NCBI GenBank assembly: GCA_963693315.1
Contig: OY856188.1
Location: 162,646,002 to 162,710,001 of the forward strand
Direction: 5' to 3'
Origin: Diogma glabrata
Taxonomy: Eukaryota; Arthropoda; Insecta; Diptera; Cylindrotomidae
DNA: 64,000 nucleotides
Part shown: positions 22,154 through 32,512 of the stretch, in pieces
Layout: every line of letters begins with the position of its first letter
Position numbering within the stretch: position 1 is the stretch's first letter
The notes under the pieces: generated by a model
Seen by the model: the letters and a program-made list of their open reading frames with translations, nothing else
The model's database searches: none
Told to the model about the DNA's origin: nothing
Program-made: the position numbers and the translations under genes

Positions 22154-22710
22154 TTTTTTTTTTTTTTTTTTTTAATAAAATGTGTTGTGTAATAGGGTTT
22201 AGAATATGTGTCACAACAACACATAAATACCTTTTAAGACCTAGGTCTAGACCTGGGTCCCACAACAACTGGCGTTCTGAGGTGTAGATTAACGCTTTTT
22301 TTAAACATCTGTGGGTTGAAGCCACCTGAGACTAAGTGTTCCGGCAAACTATTCCATTTGTACGCAGTTCGGACAAAGAAGTCTCTCTGCGATCTGCCAG
22401 TATGACAGCGCGGGATCTTTACCGTTTCACTGGTTGCGGCAGCCGATTGCCGAGTGGAACGGGGGTAAGAATAAGTCTGAGGCATGATGCCGCTGATTTC
22501 ATCTGAGCACTGCTGATGACGATATTTGTAAAAAACAACGAGGTCAGCAACAGTGCGACGATGTTGTAGGGAATCAAGTTTTGATGTCAAAGTTCGATCA
22601 CCTACAATTCGTATAGCTCGCTTTTGAACAGAGTCCAAGAGGGCCAAGATGGAAACAGAGGCAGCACCCCAAACTTGACAGCAGTACTCCATACAGGGAC
22701 GAATATAGGA
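22154..22710 (-). mobile_element. 5'-truncated LINE (family Y) in the 3' LTR
   Basis: A T-run of 20 (22154-22173) marks the poly(A) tail. The LTR continues undisturbed on both sides (CTGTCGTATTT / ATTTGCTCAATAG), giving a target duplication of only about 3-4 bp. The 3' UTR carries GTGTCACAACAACACATAAA. Confidence 0.9.
22234..22707 (-). pseudogene. LINE Y reverse transcriptase tail
   Basis: About 157 codons are open, recognised by SYIRPCMEYCCQVWGAA, LLDSVQKRAIRIVGD, LDSLQHRRTVADLVVFYKY and YKWNSLPEHLVSGGFNPQ. This is the C-terminal region downstream of the catalytic palm in CR1/Jockey-like LINEs. The catalytic motifs are lost by 5' truncation. The first codons of the frame (MSK) come from the LTR. 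Confidence 0.85.
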
Positions 22711-22751
22711 TTTGCTCAATAGTCGAAAAGAACCAACGCGGAGTCGTTACA

Positions 22752-23344
22752 ATATCAAAAATTGAAACTTTTTTCAAAATTCCAAAAATTATAATAAAAT
22801 CAAAAATTTAAAATTTTTCAAAATACTGAAAATATTCCAAAAATTCTTACAAAATCAAAAATTGAAACATTTTCCAAAATTCTAAATATATATATATATA
22901 TATAAAATTCACAAATTCAAATATTCTATTTTTTATTTTCAAAATTCTAAAAATATTGCATAAATAATTACAAAATCAAAAATTAAAACTTTTTCCAAAA
23001 TATTGCAAAAATTATTACAAAGTCAAAAATACAAACTTTTTTCCAAATTCCAAAAATATTTCAAAAACTATAACAAATTCAAAAATTTCCATGTCCAATT
23101 TCATGTTCAATTACATTTACGTCATAAAAACAGCTAAATTTTTTATCCCCAAAAAATTGGCTAAAAAATAAATGAAATCATTTTTTGACATACTAAACAA
23201 TATTTTTTTGACAAACTCATAATGCAATAAAATTCTCAATAATAATAATATCATGTTCATTACATTTCATTTCATACAAATAACTAATTTTAATTTTTTC
23301 TAAGAAAATAAATGAAAATCATTCTTTTGACACATCTTGACATT
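22752..23344. repeat. B, C and D modules of E1
   Basis: B satellite units run to about 23080. The C block and one and a half D units follow (GACAAACTCATAATGCAATA, AATAATAATAATATCATG). No gene. A short (TA)n lies at about 22887-22902. Confidence 0.7.
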
Positions 23345-24575
23345 CACTCTAAAAACTCGACACTCTTACGTCTTTTTTTAAGTAATATTCCTCCTGCAGT
23401 TAAAAATTCCATCAAGAAGTTGTATTGTAATTATTTTACGTCAAAATACGTAAATATTAAACCTTTTGTTGTGATCTTACGACAAGAAGTGTAAAAATAC
23501 ATTCAAACTTTTAAATTTTGTAGATTTTGTTTTTTTACTCTTCCTGCGTTGTAAATTTACGAAAAATTATGTGCGAATAAATTACACGCTAGTCAAGAAT
23601 CAAAATACTTTAGAATCAGAACGTATTAATTGTTATACATCTTTCATAAGTTCTAATATTGGTAAATAAATTGTTTTTTAAATTATTAAGCATACACTTC
23701 CTTATGTTAAGCCACGAGAAATAGTTTTAGGAACCGACAACTACCTTTTTGTTTTACAGTTCGGAACAACTTTAGAGGAGATCAAAAATACATGCATCAT
23801 TCATAAACACACCATTGATAGCCATTATTAGTACGTTTGAATTCTAAATATATTTACAATTTTATTAATTATATTTATTTATTTTACAGAAACATCGATT
23901 CAAAATGATGGAGAAGAAACAGCATATATTTTTATTGAACGCGTTCTTGCCGCAGAACATACAGGAGACAACTAAATTCAATTAAAATTTAAAATTAAAT
24001 TTAGTAGGCAAAATTAACTCTAATATGTTATATCCAAAAAAGATACATATCTCAAACGATGGAATTCCTTATTAGATATTTTTTTAAACATTATTCTGAA
24101 AACGTGAGAGGTTCTAAAACACATATGAATAATTTTTCAAAAATTAATAATTTAATATTAAAATTAAGGGCAGCAGAAAAAATTTAATTTTTCTTATGCT
24201 TTATAATTTATTTTTGTAATTATAATTTTTAAATGAATTTTAAATATTTTATTTTTATGAAATAAAGTTTTATATTTTTGCAGTAAAAATATTTTCGTAT
24301 TTATTTCAAATACGCCTTTATTGAATAATTTACACGTTATTACATAATATGCACATAAATCGGTGTAAAATAATGTTGAAAAATACGTCTAAAGTTGTAA
24401 TTTTACAGTCAATGTTACACAAAATTAAGTTTAGTAATACACACTTAAGTGTATTTTAACTTACAACTAATTGCGTATTTTTTCTGAGTTTGAAGTTGAA
24501 AATTACCCTTATTATAAATGGTAACTGAATGCCTTCTATAATAAATGTAAATTTACACGATTTTTTTTTAGAGTG
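23345..24575. mobile_element. CACT-ended DNA element in a D unit
   Basis: The ends are CACTCTAAAAACTCG and, inverted at the right, CGATTTTTTTTTAGAGTG. A D unit is split between GACACATCTTGACATT and TTGTTTTTTTTACAAAC, consistent with a 2-bp TT duplication. Subterminal ACGTAA/TTTACG/TTACAC motifs recur on both sides (for example GTAAATTTACG at 23550 and GTAAATTTACACG at 24547), as seen in CACTA-type elements. The classification is tentative. Confidence 0.55.
23690..23975 (+). pseudogene. Coding scraps inside the CACT element
   Basis: A short open stretch reads PYVKPREIVLGTDNYLF and LQFGTTLEEIKNTC, ending at a stop near 23831. It is reminiscent of the EPVEI.LG motif of an uncharacterised invertebrate transposon protein, but 48 codons are too few for certainty. 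A second short frame after a TTTTACAG acceptor-like site (about 23890) reads NDGEETAYIFIERVLAAEH. No intact gene is present. Confidence 0.3.
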
Positions 24576-25001
24576 TTGTTTTTTTTACAAACTTATAATG
24601 CCATAGTTTTCTATAATTTTATATCATACAAATAATTAATTTTAGTTTTTCCAAAAAATTGGGTAAAAAAAAAAATAAAAATCTTTTTTTTGACACACTT
24701 GACAACATTTTTTGACAAACTTCTAATGCAATAATCTAGTTTTTTATCTCACATACCAATCCCGACCATCAATATTTCTCCACATTCTTTGTTCTTACTC
24801 ATTATCACTTAAAATGAAAGTTTTTTAAGCCAAAAATATGAAAATTTGCTATTTTTGACACACTTAATGATTTTTTGACATAGTTCCGGTACAGCTATTA
24901 AACACATCGTCCTTTCGGACCTGCTTATTGAGTATACGAATTTTTAGAAAAAAAAATTTTTGAAATCCCTCCAGGGTTTTCTAGACTTCGTAGGTAATGA
25001 C
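24576..25001. repeat. D unit and E block of E1
   Basis: D landmarks (TTTTTGACAAACTTCTAATG), then CATACCAATCCCGACCATCA, TTCCGGTACAGC and TTGAAATCCCTCCAGGG, matching 58020-58313 in E5. Interrupted by hAT at GTAATGAC. Confidence 0.75.
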
Positions 25002-25399
25002 TAGGGTTTCTAATCCGGATATCCGGATATCGAATTATCCGGATTATTCGACCATATTTTGACTATTCGATTATCCGGATACTTTTTTGCAACTATCCGA
25101 ATATTAAATAACCCTTTGTTTTGTAAAAACAAATAAATATTATGTTGCGTTGCAAAGTTTGTTAGTGCAGTGAAGTGACTATAAGTTTTAAAAATTTCTT
25201 TACAACTTTGTTGTTTTGAAAACTGTTAAAATATTCAATTTTTATGAAACACTTCGTGAATCTGCAATGTAAAGATATTTTACTATAATTTATTTAATGC
25301 TATATTAATTTTAAAAAAATAATGTTTTATAAACAATAAAATCTGAAGTGTTGGCTATTTTTTTAAAGTTTATGAGAGCTGTACTTCTAAATTATGATT

Positions 25400-25720
25400 C
25401 TGAGGAAATCACTAATGAAATTACTATTGAAAGTGAAGATGAAGAAAGTCTAAGTAGTGAAGTTTGTATAAGAAATCGTGACTGCAGAAAGTACTTGAGA
25501 ATGCTATTGCTTTAATTACTTATGTTGAGAAGCAGAATGAAGGAAGTTCCATATTGCTGAAAAAAGATTTCATTTATTTAAATAATTATAAAAAACGGAC
25601 GGGCAATTTAAATATTCTAAATCGCGTATTATTACCAATAAAACCGACACCGACTGCAACGGTGCATTTTCAATTGCTGGGATAAAAATTAGAACTCGAC
25701 TCAATTTCGAGACAATATAA
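25400..25720 (+). pseudogene. hAT transposase C-terminal remnant
   Basis: A frame near 25619 gives NRVLLPIKPTPTAT; after a frameshift the next frame gives AFSIAGIKIRTRLNFETI before a stop at about 25720. FSIAG...R..L..ET is the conserved end of the hAT dimerisation region. Upstream, acidic coding-like sequence (EVTNE-type, around 25400-25470) is too decayed to assign. The protein is dead. Confidence 0.7.
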
Positions 25721-25890
25721 TAATTAATTAATTAATGCAATAATTTTTCTAAAATATGCATTTTTATAAATGCATCAATAACTTAAATTAATGAAGTTAT
25801 TGATGCATTTATAAAAATGCATATTTTAGAAAAATTATTGCATTAATTAATTAATTATTACAATGTCTCGAAATTGAGTCGAGGTCTAAT
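25688..25890. repeat. Near-perfect palindrome including the transposase end
   Basis: Arms 25688-25784 and 25794-25890 are inverted copies around AAATTAATG. The left arm contains the last transposase codons (ATTAGAACTCGACTCAATTT), so the gene end was copied inversely within the element. Confidence 0.85.
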
Positions 25891-26153
25891 TTAAATCCTA
25901 ATTAAATTTATCAATATTTTTATTTTTTTATTATTTTTATGATTTGTTACTATTTTTGTTATTTTGTGACTATGTATAAAAATTAATTAATATAGATACA
26001 CGAAAAATATACATAAATGATTTAAATACCGCAAAGTAAAAAACATGTTTTATTTATTGTTTAATTATCCGGATATCCGGATTATCCGGATAATGTATTG
26101 TTTATGTATTCGATATCCGGATAATCAAATAAGTCGGATATTTAGAAACCCTA

Positions 26154-26330
26154 GTAATGACGGATGAACGGTCGGACGGCCGGCAGACAAACATACATTT
26201 TTTTGTTGCTTTCCTAGAATCAGTAGGTCCTAAAACGTGTAGATATACCAAAAAAAAGTGGGGGTAAGAATTTCACTTTTGGCTCATGAATTCAATACTT
26301 TGGTTTTTTCAAAACCGAAATAACATAAAG
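26154..26330. repeat. Right end of E1
   Basis: Continues the E block after the hAT insertion: ACGGTCGGACGGCCGGCAGA, GTCCTAAAACGTGTAG, AAGTGGGGGTAAGAATTTCA, then a degraded terminal CTTTGGTTTTTTCAAAACCG. Confidence 0.75.
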
Positions 26331-26886
26331 ATGTTAGGTTTAATAGCTTTGTTGATTGAAAATTTTGTATTGTAGCATAAAATTTTTATTAATTCTTTTT
26401 TGTCATGTTATTTTTATGTTGTGTATTAAAAATCTCTAGAAAACTACTAAATTTACATTTTTGATGCCAAATATTTCTTCGATAATAAAACACATTAAAA
26501 ATGTACGGTTAGAAGTGCCCTCTGCCAAAAACTTTTTCAATTACACAACAAAATGCGGTAAAAAAATATGAAAAAATGGTTAGTAATAAAACAAATTATT
26601 TGACGCCCGAAATTCTAACAAAGTGGATTTAAAGAAAATGATTTTGCATATTTTTTTTTTTGGCAAACATTTTACCATTCAACGAAGATTAAACTAAGAT
26701 GTCATGTCATTAATAAAATAACAAATCTTCATGAAACTTCTTAAACTTAATTTGAGCTTTAATTTATTTAAGTGAATCATGGCTTAGTTATTTTCTTTCA
26801 TTGGTATTTTTATTGTTTTTACTGATTTAACTTTACTCATGTTGTACATTGCCGGCCGTCAATTTTATTAAATTTCTTTTGTGGAT

Positions 26887-27946
26887 TATATGAGGAGGTC
26901 CACACCAAAACGTTACATTTCCATCATAAATGATTTTACACAATTTGAGAAAATGTGATTACACTATTAAAGTCTTAAGTAACCTCTATTTCACAAAGGG
27001 GAAAACCAATACTTGTTTAAGCATAAATAAATTAGGTCAGTCATAATTTGAATATTATGATTCCTAAGACATGCTAATTATATATATTTAAAAAAAATGT
27101 TACGTTTTGGTGCAACCAATTCGTAATGTAGCGTTTTGGTGAGACCATTTTAGAAATGTAACTTTTTGACTATGACCTACTGCTTCTATTACCATTGTAG
27201 AAAGAACGTTACTTTAAAATTATGACAAATGTCACTTTTTGATATGAATAGAAAAAGGGGTTTTAGAGATATTATTTATTTTAAAAGAAAAACTTAAATT
27301 CTAAGGACACGTTCTTCTTCGCAACAATCACAAATTTCCACAAGCTGATCAGTTTGGAACAGTTCAATTCCAGGAGTTGGTCGCTCTCCGTCCAGCAGCG
27401 TTGTAAAAGAATTCTAAGTCTTCAACATCTCTCCATGTCTCACCATACTGTTTCACCAGTAAATTAGTTATATATCTCTTTTTCTCGTTTGAAACTGTAT
27501 TCCCTAAGGCAATTGTGCGATCAACGTTATTTTATACAATTTGTTTTGATTGTTTTGCGAATTACTCGTTATGAAAGCTCTTCGTTAAGCGAGATTGTAC
27601 TGTGTGTTTTCGGAAAAGTTATTAACTACAAAGTAAATTATATTAAAAAAGAGTATTTTAAAATTGATTATTTATGGGCTTAGATAATGGCAAAGTATGT
27701 AAAAATATGGTAAAAAATATTACGATTTGTTGTGGCTAAGAGCATGTAATATTAGCTAGTAAAATGTTACCTTTTGGTGCAACTCGTCGATGTCATAGCG
27801 GTATTTTACGAAATTTAACGCATTTTGTTGCAATTTGAGTTGAATTTTCGATGTATTTCAGTACATATTTAGAACCGATCTACGTTCATAACTTTTTTTC
27901 TAAGAAAATTGGAAATGTTACGTTTTGGTGTGGACCTCCACATATA
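26887..27946. mobile_element. 1.06-kb TIR element with GTTACGTTTTGGTG motifs
   Basis: The left end TATATGAGGAGGTCCACACC is continued by AAAACGTTACATTTCC and is mirrored at 27911-27946 (GGAAATGTTACGTTTTGGTG, then TGGACCTCCACATATA). One mismatch in about 36 bp. The inner motif recurs in direct orientation near 27096, 27133 and 27768 (GTTACGTTTTGGTGC, GTAGCGTTTTGGTG, GTTACCTTTTGGTGC). Target duplication is unresolved (TA possible). Superfamily unknown. Confidence 0.7.
27295..27510 (-). pseudogene. Coding remnant in the 1.06-kb element, unrecognised
   Basis: On the minus strand a frame without an ATG reads NTVSNEKKRYITNLLVKQYG, then ETWRDVEDLEFFYNAAGR, and after a frameshift GERPTPGIELFQTDQLVEIC followed by DCCEEERVL. 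The composition and continuous sense look like real protein sequence. I do not recognise the family. It lies centrally in the TIR element, so it may be what is left of its transposase. Confidence 0.35.
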
Positions 27947-28261
27947 TAAATTTGTGAATTGATTTCCTTTTATAAAAATATAAACTGCTTGTGCATTGAT
28001 TAAAATTTGAATCATTTATGGAGTACGTTAACAATCTTAAATATATAATAACTAGCAGTTAAAGCGGTATCAGCAATTAAAAAATTATAAAATTAAATGT
28101 ATAATAAACTATTAAATAAAGGTTTACCAACCTTACTATTGTGTACTTTAATAAAATAGCTATTAGTTAAAGCTCTTTGTTGTGTTAATTGAACAATCAC
28201 GAAAACTGCAACGTTACAGTGCTTACTCATTACTGGATGGAGCGATCAATTTTTTATTTGT

Positions 28262-28775
28262 AAATTGTTTTTATTTTTGATCTACGGGTGTGACAACCCT
28301 GAGTACCCCAGTCCCTACTATTGAAATACGAGCTAACGTGAGATATCACATACCACTGGCAAAAGCAGTGAGATATCGCTAGCCAAGGTGTTATCTTAGG
28401 GGTTCTGGCGGATGAACTGTATTCAGTCAACGGTAGTACCCTCAATCTTAGCTATGGAGTATCCCTTGATGATGCCACATTATTGCTTATTCAAAAAAAT
28501 CGACCCTTCATAAAACACTATTTATGGGTTTTAATCATTGAGGAACGTACTGCATGATCACCGAATGTGTTACTAGCTAGATAATTGGCAACCAGATTTT
28601 AGCTTTGTTCCTGCAAATTGTTAATATAAATTTGCTGTTTACCTTTTATTTTATATTTATTTTTTCTCTCCTAGCATGGAATATTGGCTTATGTCATATT
28701 TTATATGTGATAGAATTTATTGTTTAGTTATCCCTTCTATAAATAAGTATAAAAAAAACAATTTTGCGTCCAATA
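28262..28775. mobile_element. Repeat shared with the Helitron remnant at 13.5 kb
   Basis: Matches about 13556-14020 along its length: GGTGTGACAACCCTGAGTAC, AACGTGAGATATC, CCACTGGCAA, CTGGCGGAT, TTTTAGCTTTGTTCCTGCAA and AATTTTGCGTCC. No coding content. Helitron assignment rests on the neighbourhood at 13.3-14.5 kb. Confidence 0.55.
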
Positions 28776-29465
28776 ATTATTATGATACAGCTCTAACTAA
28801 TATTTTATTAATGTAAACAATAATTAGGCTGATACAGCTTTAACTAATAGTTATTATATATTTAAGTTTATTAACGTACTGAATAAATGATTTAATCAAT
28901 GCACAATCAATTTATATTTTTATAAAAGAAAGCCAATCCACAAATTTATATTTAGATATGAAGGAGCAAAGTTATATTTTAAAATGTAATGCAAATCAAC
29001 AATAACTTGCTTTATATGTAAAGCAAATTTTAACCGTATGTACATGATTTAAGTGTATGTAGTTATAAAAAATAATAATTAGTGCATTGATCTGCATGTA
29101 ATTAATTAATAATAATAATAATTTAGTGTATATATTGTATATATACACTACACCTCACCCCCTACGAAAAAACTGAAGGTTTTCTTACAAAAATAACAAA
29201 TTATAAAATTAAATATAGAAATTGTTATTGTTATTATTAATTAATTTAATATTGAAAATTTTAGAACTTCTTAATTTACTTTCAATTAATTATGAATTCC
29301 TAATTAATATTATAGCTAAGTTTAACATAATTTATACTGAAATCTATTTTTTTCTATTACAAAAAATTTTTATTTTTAAACGATTAAAATAATTTTTTTT
29401 TTAATTTCATTTTATTTAAATTCAATTTTTTTTATTATTTCATTTATTTAACGAAAACAAAGTTA
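28776..29465. other. Very AT-rich, no gene
   Basis: A small direct repeat GATACAGCT..AACTAATA occurs at about 28783 and 28832. Otherwise only simple A/T tracts. Confidence 0.6.
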
Positions 29466-29467
29466 CT

Positions 29468-30890
29468 TCGGTCTGACATTCTCGAGAAAAAAGTGAAATT
29501 CTTACCCTCACTTTTTTTAGCATTTCTCGACGTTTTAGGATCTACATATGGGCAATATGGCTCCAAAACAGGAACTAAGCGTTTAAATAAAATAAAAATG
29601 ACCTGCGATTCTAGAAAAGCAAAAAAATTGATTTTGTTATAATTTTTGCAATATTTTTAGAATACTAGAAAAAGTTTCAATTTTTGATTTTGTTAATACT
29701 TTTACAACATTTTTAGAATTTTGGAAAAAATTTCAATTTTTAATTTTGACACAATTTTTGGATTATTTTTAGTATTTTGAAATGATTTTCGATTTTTAAT
29801 TTTGTAAGAATTTTCGGAATATTTTTAGAGTATTGAAAAAGTTTAAATTTTTGATTTTATTATAATTTTTGAAATATTTTTGAAATTGTGAAAAAGTTTG
29901 TTTATTTGTCATTAAGATTAATATTAATATACGATATTAAGTATTTTTTCTTTAAAATGAATTTTCAAACGTGGAGTCAGTTTAAGTTAAGTTATTAGTT
30001 ACACTAAAACAAATCAAAAAACACCTCCGATTATTGACTTCACAAGATTTTTATTTTCAAAAAACAAATTTAAAGATTTATTCATTTATTTTTTAAAAAA
30101 TTTTGCATTATGCATTTCGGAATTCTCCATCTTCAGCTGCTGTCGTTTTGCAAGAACGTTGCAAAAACGACAGCAGCTGAAGATGGAGAGTTCCGAAATG
30201 CATACTGCAAAATTTTTTAAAAAATAAATGAATAAATCTTTTAATTTGTTTTGTGTTTTTTGAAAATAAAAATCTTGTGAAGTCAATAATCCGAGGTGTT
30301 TTTTGATTTGTTTTAGTGTAACTAATAACTTAACTTTGTTTATTTGATTTTGTTATAATTTTTGCGAGATTTTTAGAATTTTGGGAAATTTTTTTGAATT
30401 TCAAATTTTTGTAATATTTTTAGAATTTTGGAAAAAGTTTCAATTTTGGATTTCATAATAATTTTTGGAATATTTTTAGAATTTTGAAAAAAGTGTATTT
30501 TTGATTTAGTTATCATTTTTGCAATATTTTTAGAATTTTGAAAAAAATGTGTTTTTGATTCAGTTATAATTTTTGCAATATTTTTAGAATTTTTGAAAAA
30601 GTTTCAATCTTTGATTTTGTAATAATTTATAGAATTTTGAAAAAAGTTAATTTTTTTTTATCATAATTTTTGGAATATTTTTGGAATTTTGAAAGAAATG
30701 TGAATTTAAGATTTTGTAATATTTTCTTGAAACGCTAAATAGAGAGGATTTTGAGTAGTTTTCTGACTGTATCATATTTTCACTAAATTATGTTAATTTA
30801 TGATGTTATAATTTTCCGGCAACGTATTGATATTTAGTGTAAGTTTCGTAATACATATCTAAACAGAGATAAAATAAATGTGTGAGCCTC
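29468..30890. mobile_element. Family E copy E2
   Basis: Begins with the family end TA|CTTCGGTCTGACATTC (29470), then AGTGAAATTCTTACCCTCAC and CTCGACGTTTTAGGATC. After a large internal deletion it runs directly into B satellite (29640-29900 and 30346-30720) and the A block (TTTTCCGGCAACGTATTGAT). The far end is missing. A foldback MITE sits in the B satellite. Confidence 0.75.
29909..30337. mobile_element. Foldback MITE with 9-bp target duplication
   Basis: Inverted arms at about 29984-30152 and 30168-30336 meet at TTGCAAGAACGTTGCAA. The host B unit GTTTATTTG is duplicated on both sides (29900-29908 and 30338-30346); 9-bp duplications are typical of Mutator-like elements. The left 75 bp outside the arm (TCATTAAGATTAATATT...) have no partner. 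The arm shares TTTTGC..TATGCATTTCGG with 7856-8086. Confidence 0.8.
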
Positions 30891-31283
30891 ATCCACATAA
30901 GCTCACGTTTGAAGTGAAACTTCTTTAAATGTAGATGTGGTTTGGACAAATATATAAACAATTTCACTGATATTTAGTGCTGTTTTTCATAAATGCTGGT
31001 AATGTTTTTAGTAAAAAAGTATGAATTGTTAATAACTTTTAGGTTATTATTTCCATCATTTATCAGTTTTTGGGGTCACTGATCTGCGAGGACGACTCCT
31101 TGTTGTTGATTTTATTTTATCCATTGTCGAACTTCAATAATAGGCCCATAGAATAATGGAAAAAGATATGGCTTACGTGTTGTTGTCGGTTACAGGTCAG
31201 AATTTTTTTTAATCTCAAGGAGAGGGTACTCACATAATGGACCTGCCGAGTCCACTCGCTAGGAACCTGGGGACTGGAGTTAT
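30891..31283. other. Unassigned segment
   Basis: A short minus-strand frame near 31078-31123 (MDKIKSTTRSRPRRSVTP) is basic but only 22 codons long. Another at 31117-31371 runs into the inverted repeat. Neither is recognised. Confidence 0.35.
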
Positions 31284-31891
31284 CCAACAAATTCGGCTGG
31301 AAATGTTTTTTTTGCTTCCTTGTAAGCGATATAACTCGTAAATGGTGCACTTTAAGATGCTGGTGACGCAAAACGTTCTTGTTCCTTAAATGTTTTTCTA
31401 TAACTTAAAGTAACAAATAAATAATTAAATACAAATAACAATTTGCAACAAATTTTTGTTGCAAACGATAAAAAACGAAACTAACTAAAAAACGATACTT
31501 TGAATTGAATTTAGTTATTTGCAAATATTTGTTTATAATATAATTGACCCCTTTATCTTGTAGCGAAAACCTCAACAAAAAATAAAAGTTTTGGTACGTT
31601 TCATTCGGCTTAATAGTTTTTGCACAATTCCATTTTGCACTTAATGTCTGAAAAAAAGTTGTTAACTTTGGGCAGGCCAGGCCGCAAGGTCTGAGTTTTT
31701 ATCTGATCGCAATCTGCTTGACAGCAATCGAAAGAATAAATGTTAGTTTTAATTAACAATTGTGTTGCCTATACCCATATTCAATATTAACAACAATTAC
31801 AGCGGTTCAAAAAACGGCGAAAATTCATTAGTTGCAAAATTAAATTTCTCAACGAAATTTCAACTTAACGAGATTTTTTTTTTAACGGCTT

Positions 31892-32512
31892 TCATGCTCC
31901 ATGTAGGAGCGTTGCCAAACTAATCAGCTTCGAATATTCACCACGGTCATTCACAACAGCGACATAATTACCATGGCAGCCGATTTTTTTAAGGTCATTT
32001 ATTACGTCCGCCTCCCATTGCAGTCGTGGTCCAATTCGCGATCGCCCACTCCCTGGGATACTAACGTACATTTTTCTAATCATTCCAGACTGTGAATCGG
32101 TTCGTAGAACATGCACAAACCAAGCAATCCTGTTGGAACGGATACAACCTATGATATCTGGACCCTCAAGAAGGTCTCTGATCTCAACGTTATATCGCGT
32201 TCTGTACTCTCCATCGTCTGTCTTAAGTGGACCAAATATGTAGCGTACGATCTTACGCTCAAATACAGATAAATGCGATTCGTCATTTTGTGTAAGTGTC
32301 CACGTTTGTGACCCATACATCACCACCGGTCTAATCAACGTCTTGTATAACTTGAGTTTGGTGTTAGTTGATACATACGGTGATCCAAGAAGAAGCCCGG
32401 AGTCAACTTTAAAAAACTTTGATATTTCGTTCTCTACTCGTACACAGCATTGATATTTCTTTACTGTCATTTTGCATAGTGACACCAGTTTACCAGGGAT
32501 TCTCATTGACAC
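31892..32512 (-). pseudogene. RTE reverse transcriptase end, YADD region deleted
   Basis: The open frame starts MSMRIPGKLVSLCKMTV (motif B region ends KVDSGLLLGSP) and then jumps to YVSTNTKLKLYKTLIRPVV, YGSQTWTLTQNDE, FERKIVRYIFGP and NRIAWFVHVLRTD. The segment that should carry motif C (YADD) and about 80-100 residues around it is missing, so the protein could not polymerise even if expressed. It ends at HGA just before the 3' tail. Confidence 0.85.

Larger units (their letters stand above)
18143..22751 (+). mobile_element. Ty3/gypsy LTR retrotransposon with internal deletion
   Basis: Two LTRs (18143-18771 and 21572-22751) begin TGTAATAA and end GTTACA. The flanking duplication is ATAT (18139-18142 and 22752-22755). 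Between the LTRs lie a primer-binding site, one gag-integrase frame and a purine tract. Protease, reverse transcriptase and RNase H are missing. The LTRs differ by roughly a dozen substitutions plus a 9-bp deletion (about 97 per cent alike by eye), so the insertion is young relative to its host. The integrase resembles the 412/mdg1 group. Confidence 0.93.
21572..22751 (+). repeat. 3' LTR, split by a LINE
   Basis: The LTR sequence occupies 21572-22153 and 22711-22751. Relative to the 5' LTR it has lost nine bases that turn AATAAAGTTTGAG into AATAATTC, removing the polyadenylation signal. It ends GTTACA before the ATAT duplication. Confidence 0.9.
25002..26153. mobile_element. hAT element D with 8-bp target duplication
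   Basis: The ends are TAGGGTTTCTAATCCGG and, inverted at the right, CGGATATTTAGAAACCCTA. Perfect duplications GTAATGAC lie at 24994-25001 and 26154-26161. CCGGATATCCGGAT repeats sit just inside both ends (25014-25075 and 26070-26125). The undisturbed target GTAGGTAATGACGG is present at 58311-58324, confirming the boundaries. Confidence 0.95.
18085..26330. mobile_element. Family E copy E1, broken by three insertions
   Basis: The pieces are 18085-18142, 22752-23344, 24576-25001 and 26154-26330. They carry, in order, the ~50-bp B satellite (CCAAAAATATTGCAAAAATT, TCAAAAATTGAAACTTTTTC), the C block (TTACGTCATAAAAACAGCTA), D units (TTGACAAACTTATAATGC) and the terminal E block, ending in a degraded CTTTGGTTTTTTCAAAACCG. 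A gypsy element, a CACT element and a hAT element interrupt it, so it is the oldest layer here. Confidence 0.75.

Noticed and set aside
30086..30286. 66-codon frame across the foldback MITE
   Set aside because: It crosses the hairpin centre and reads both arms; not a gene.
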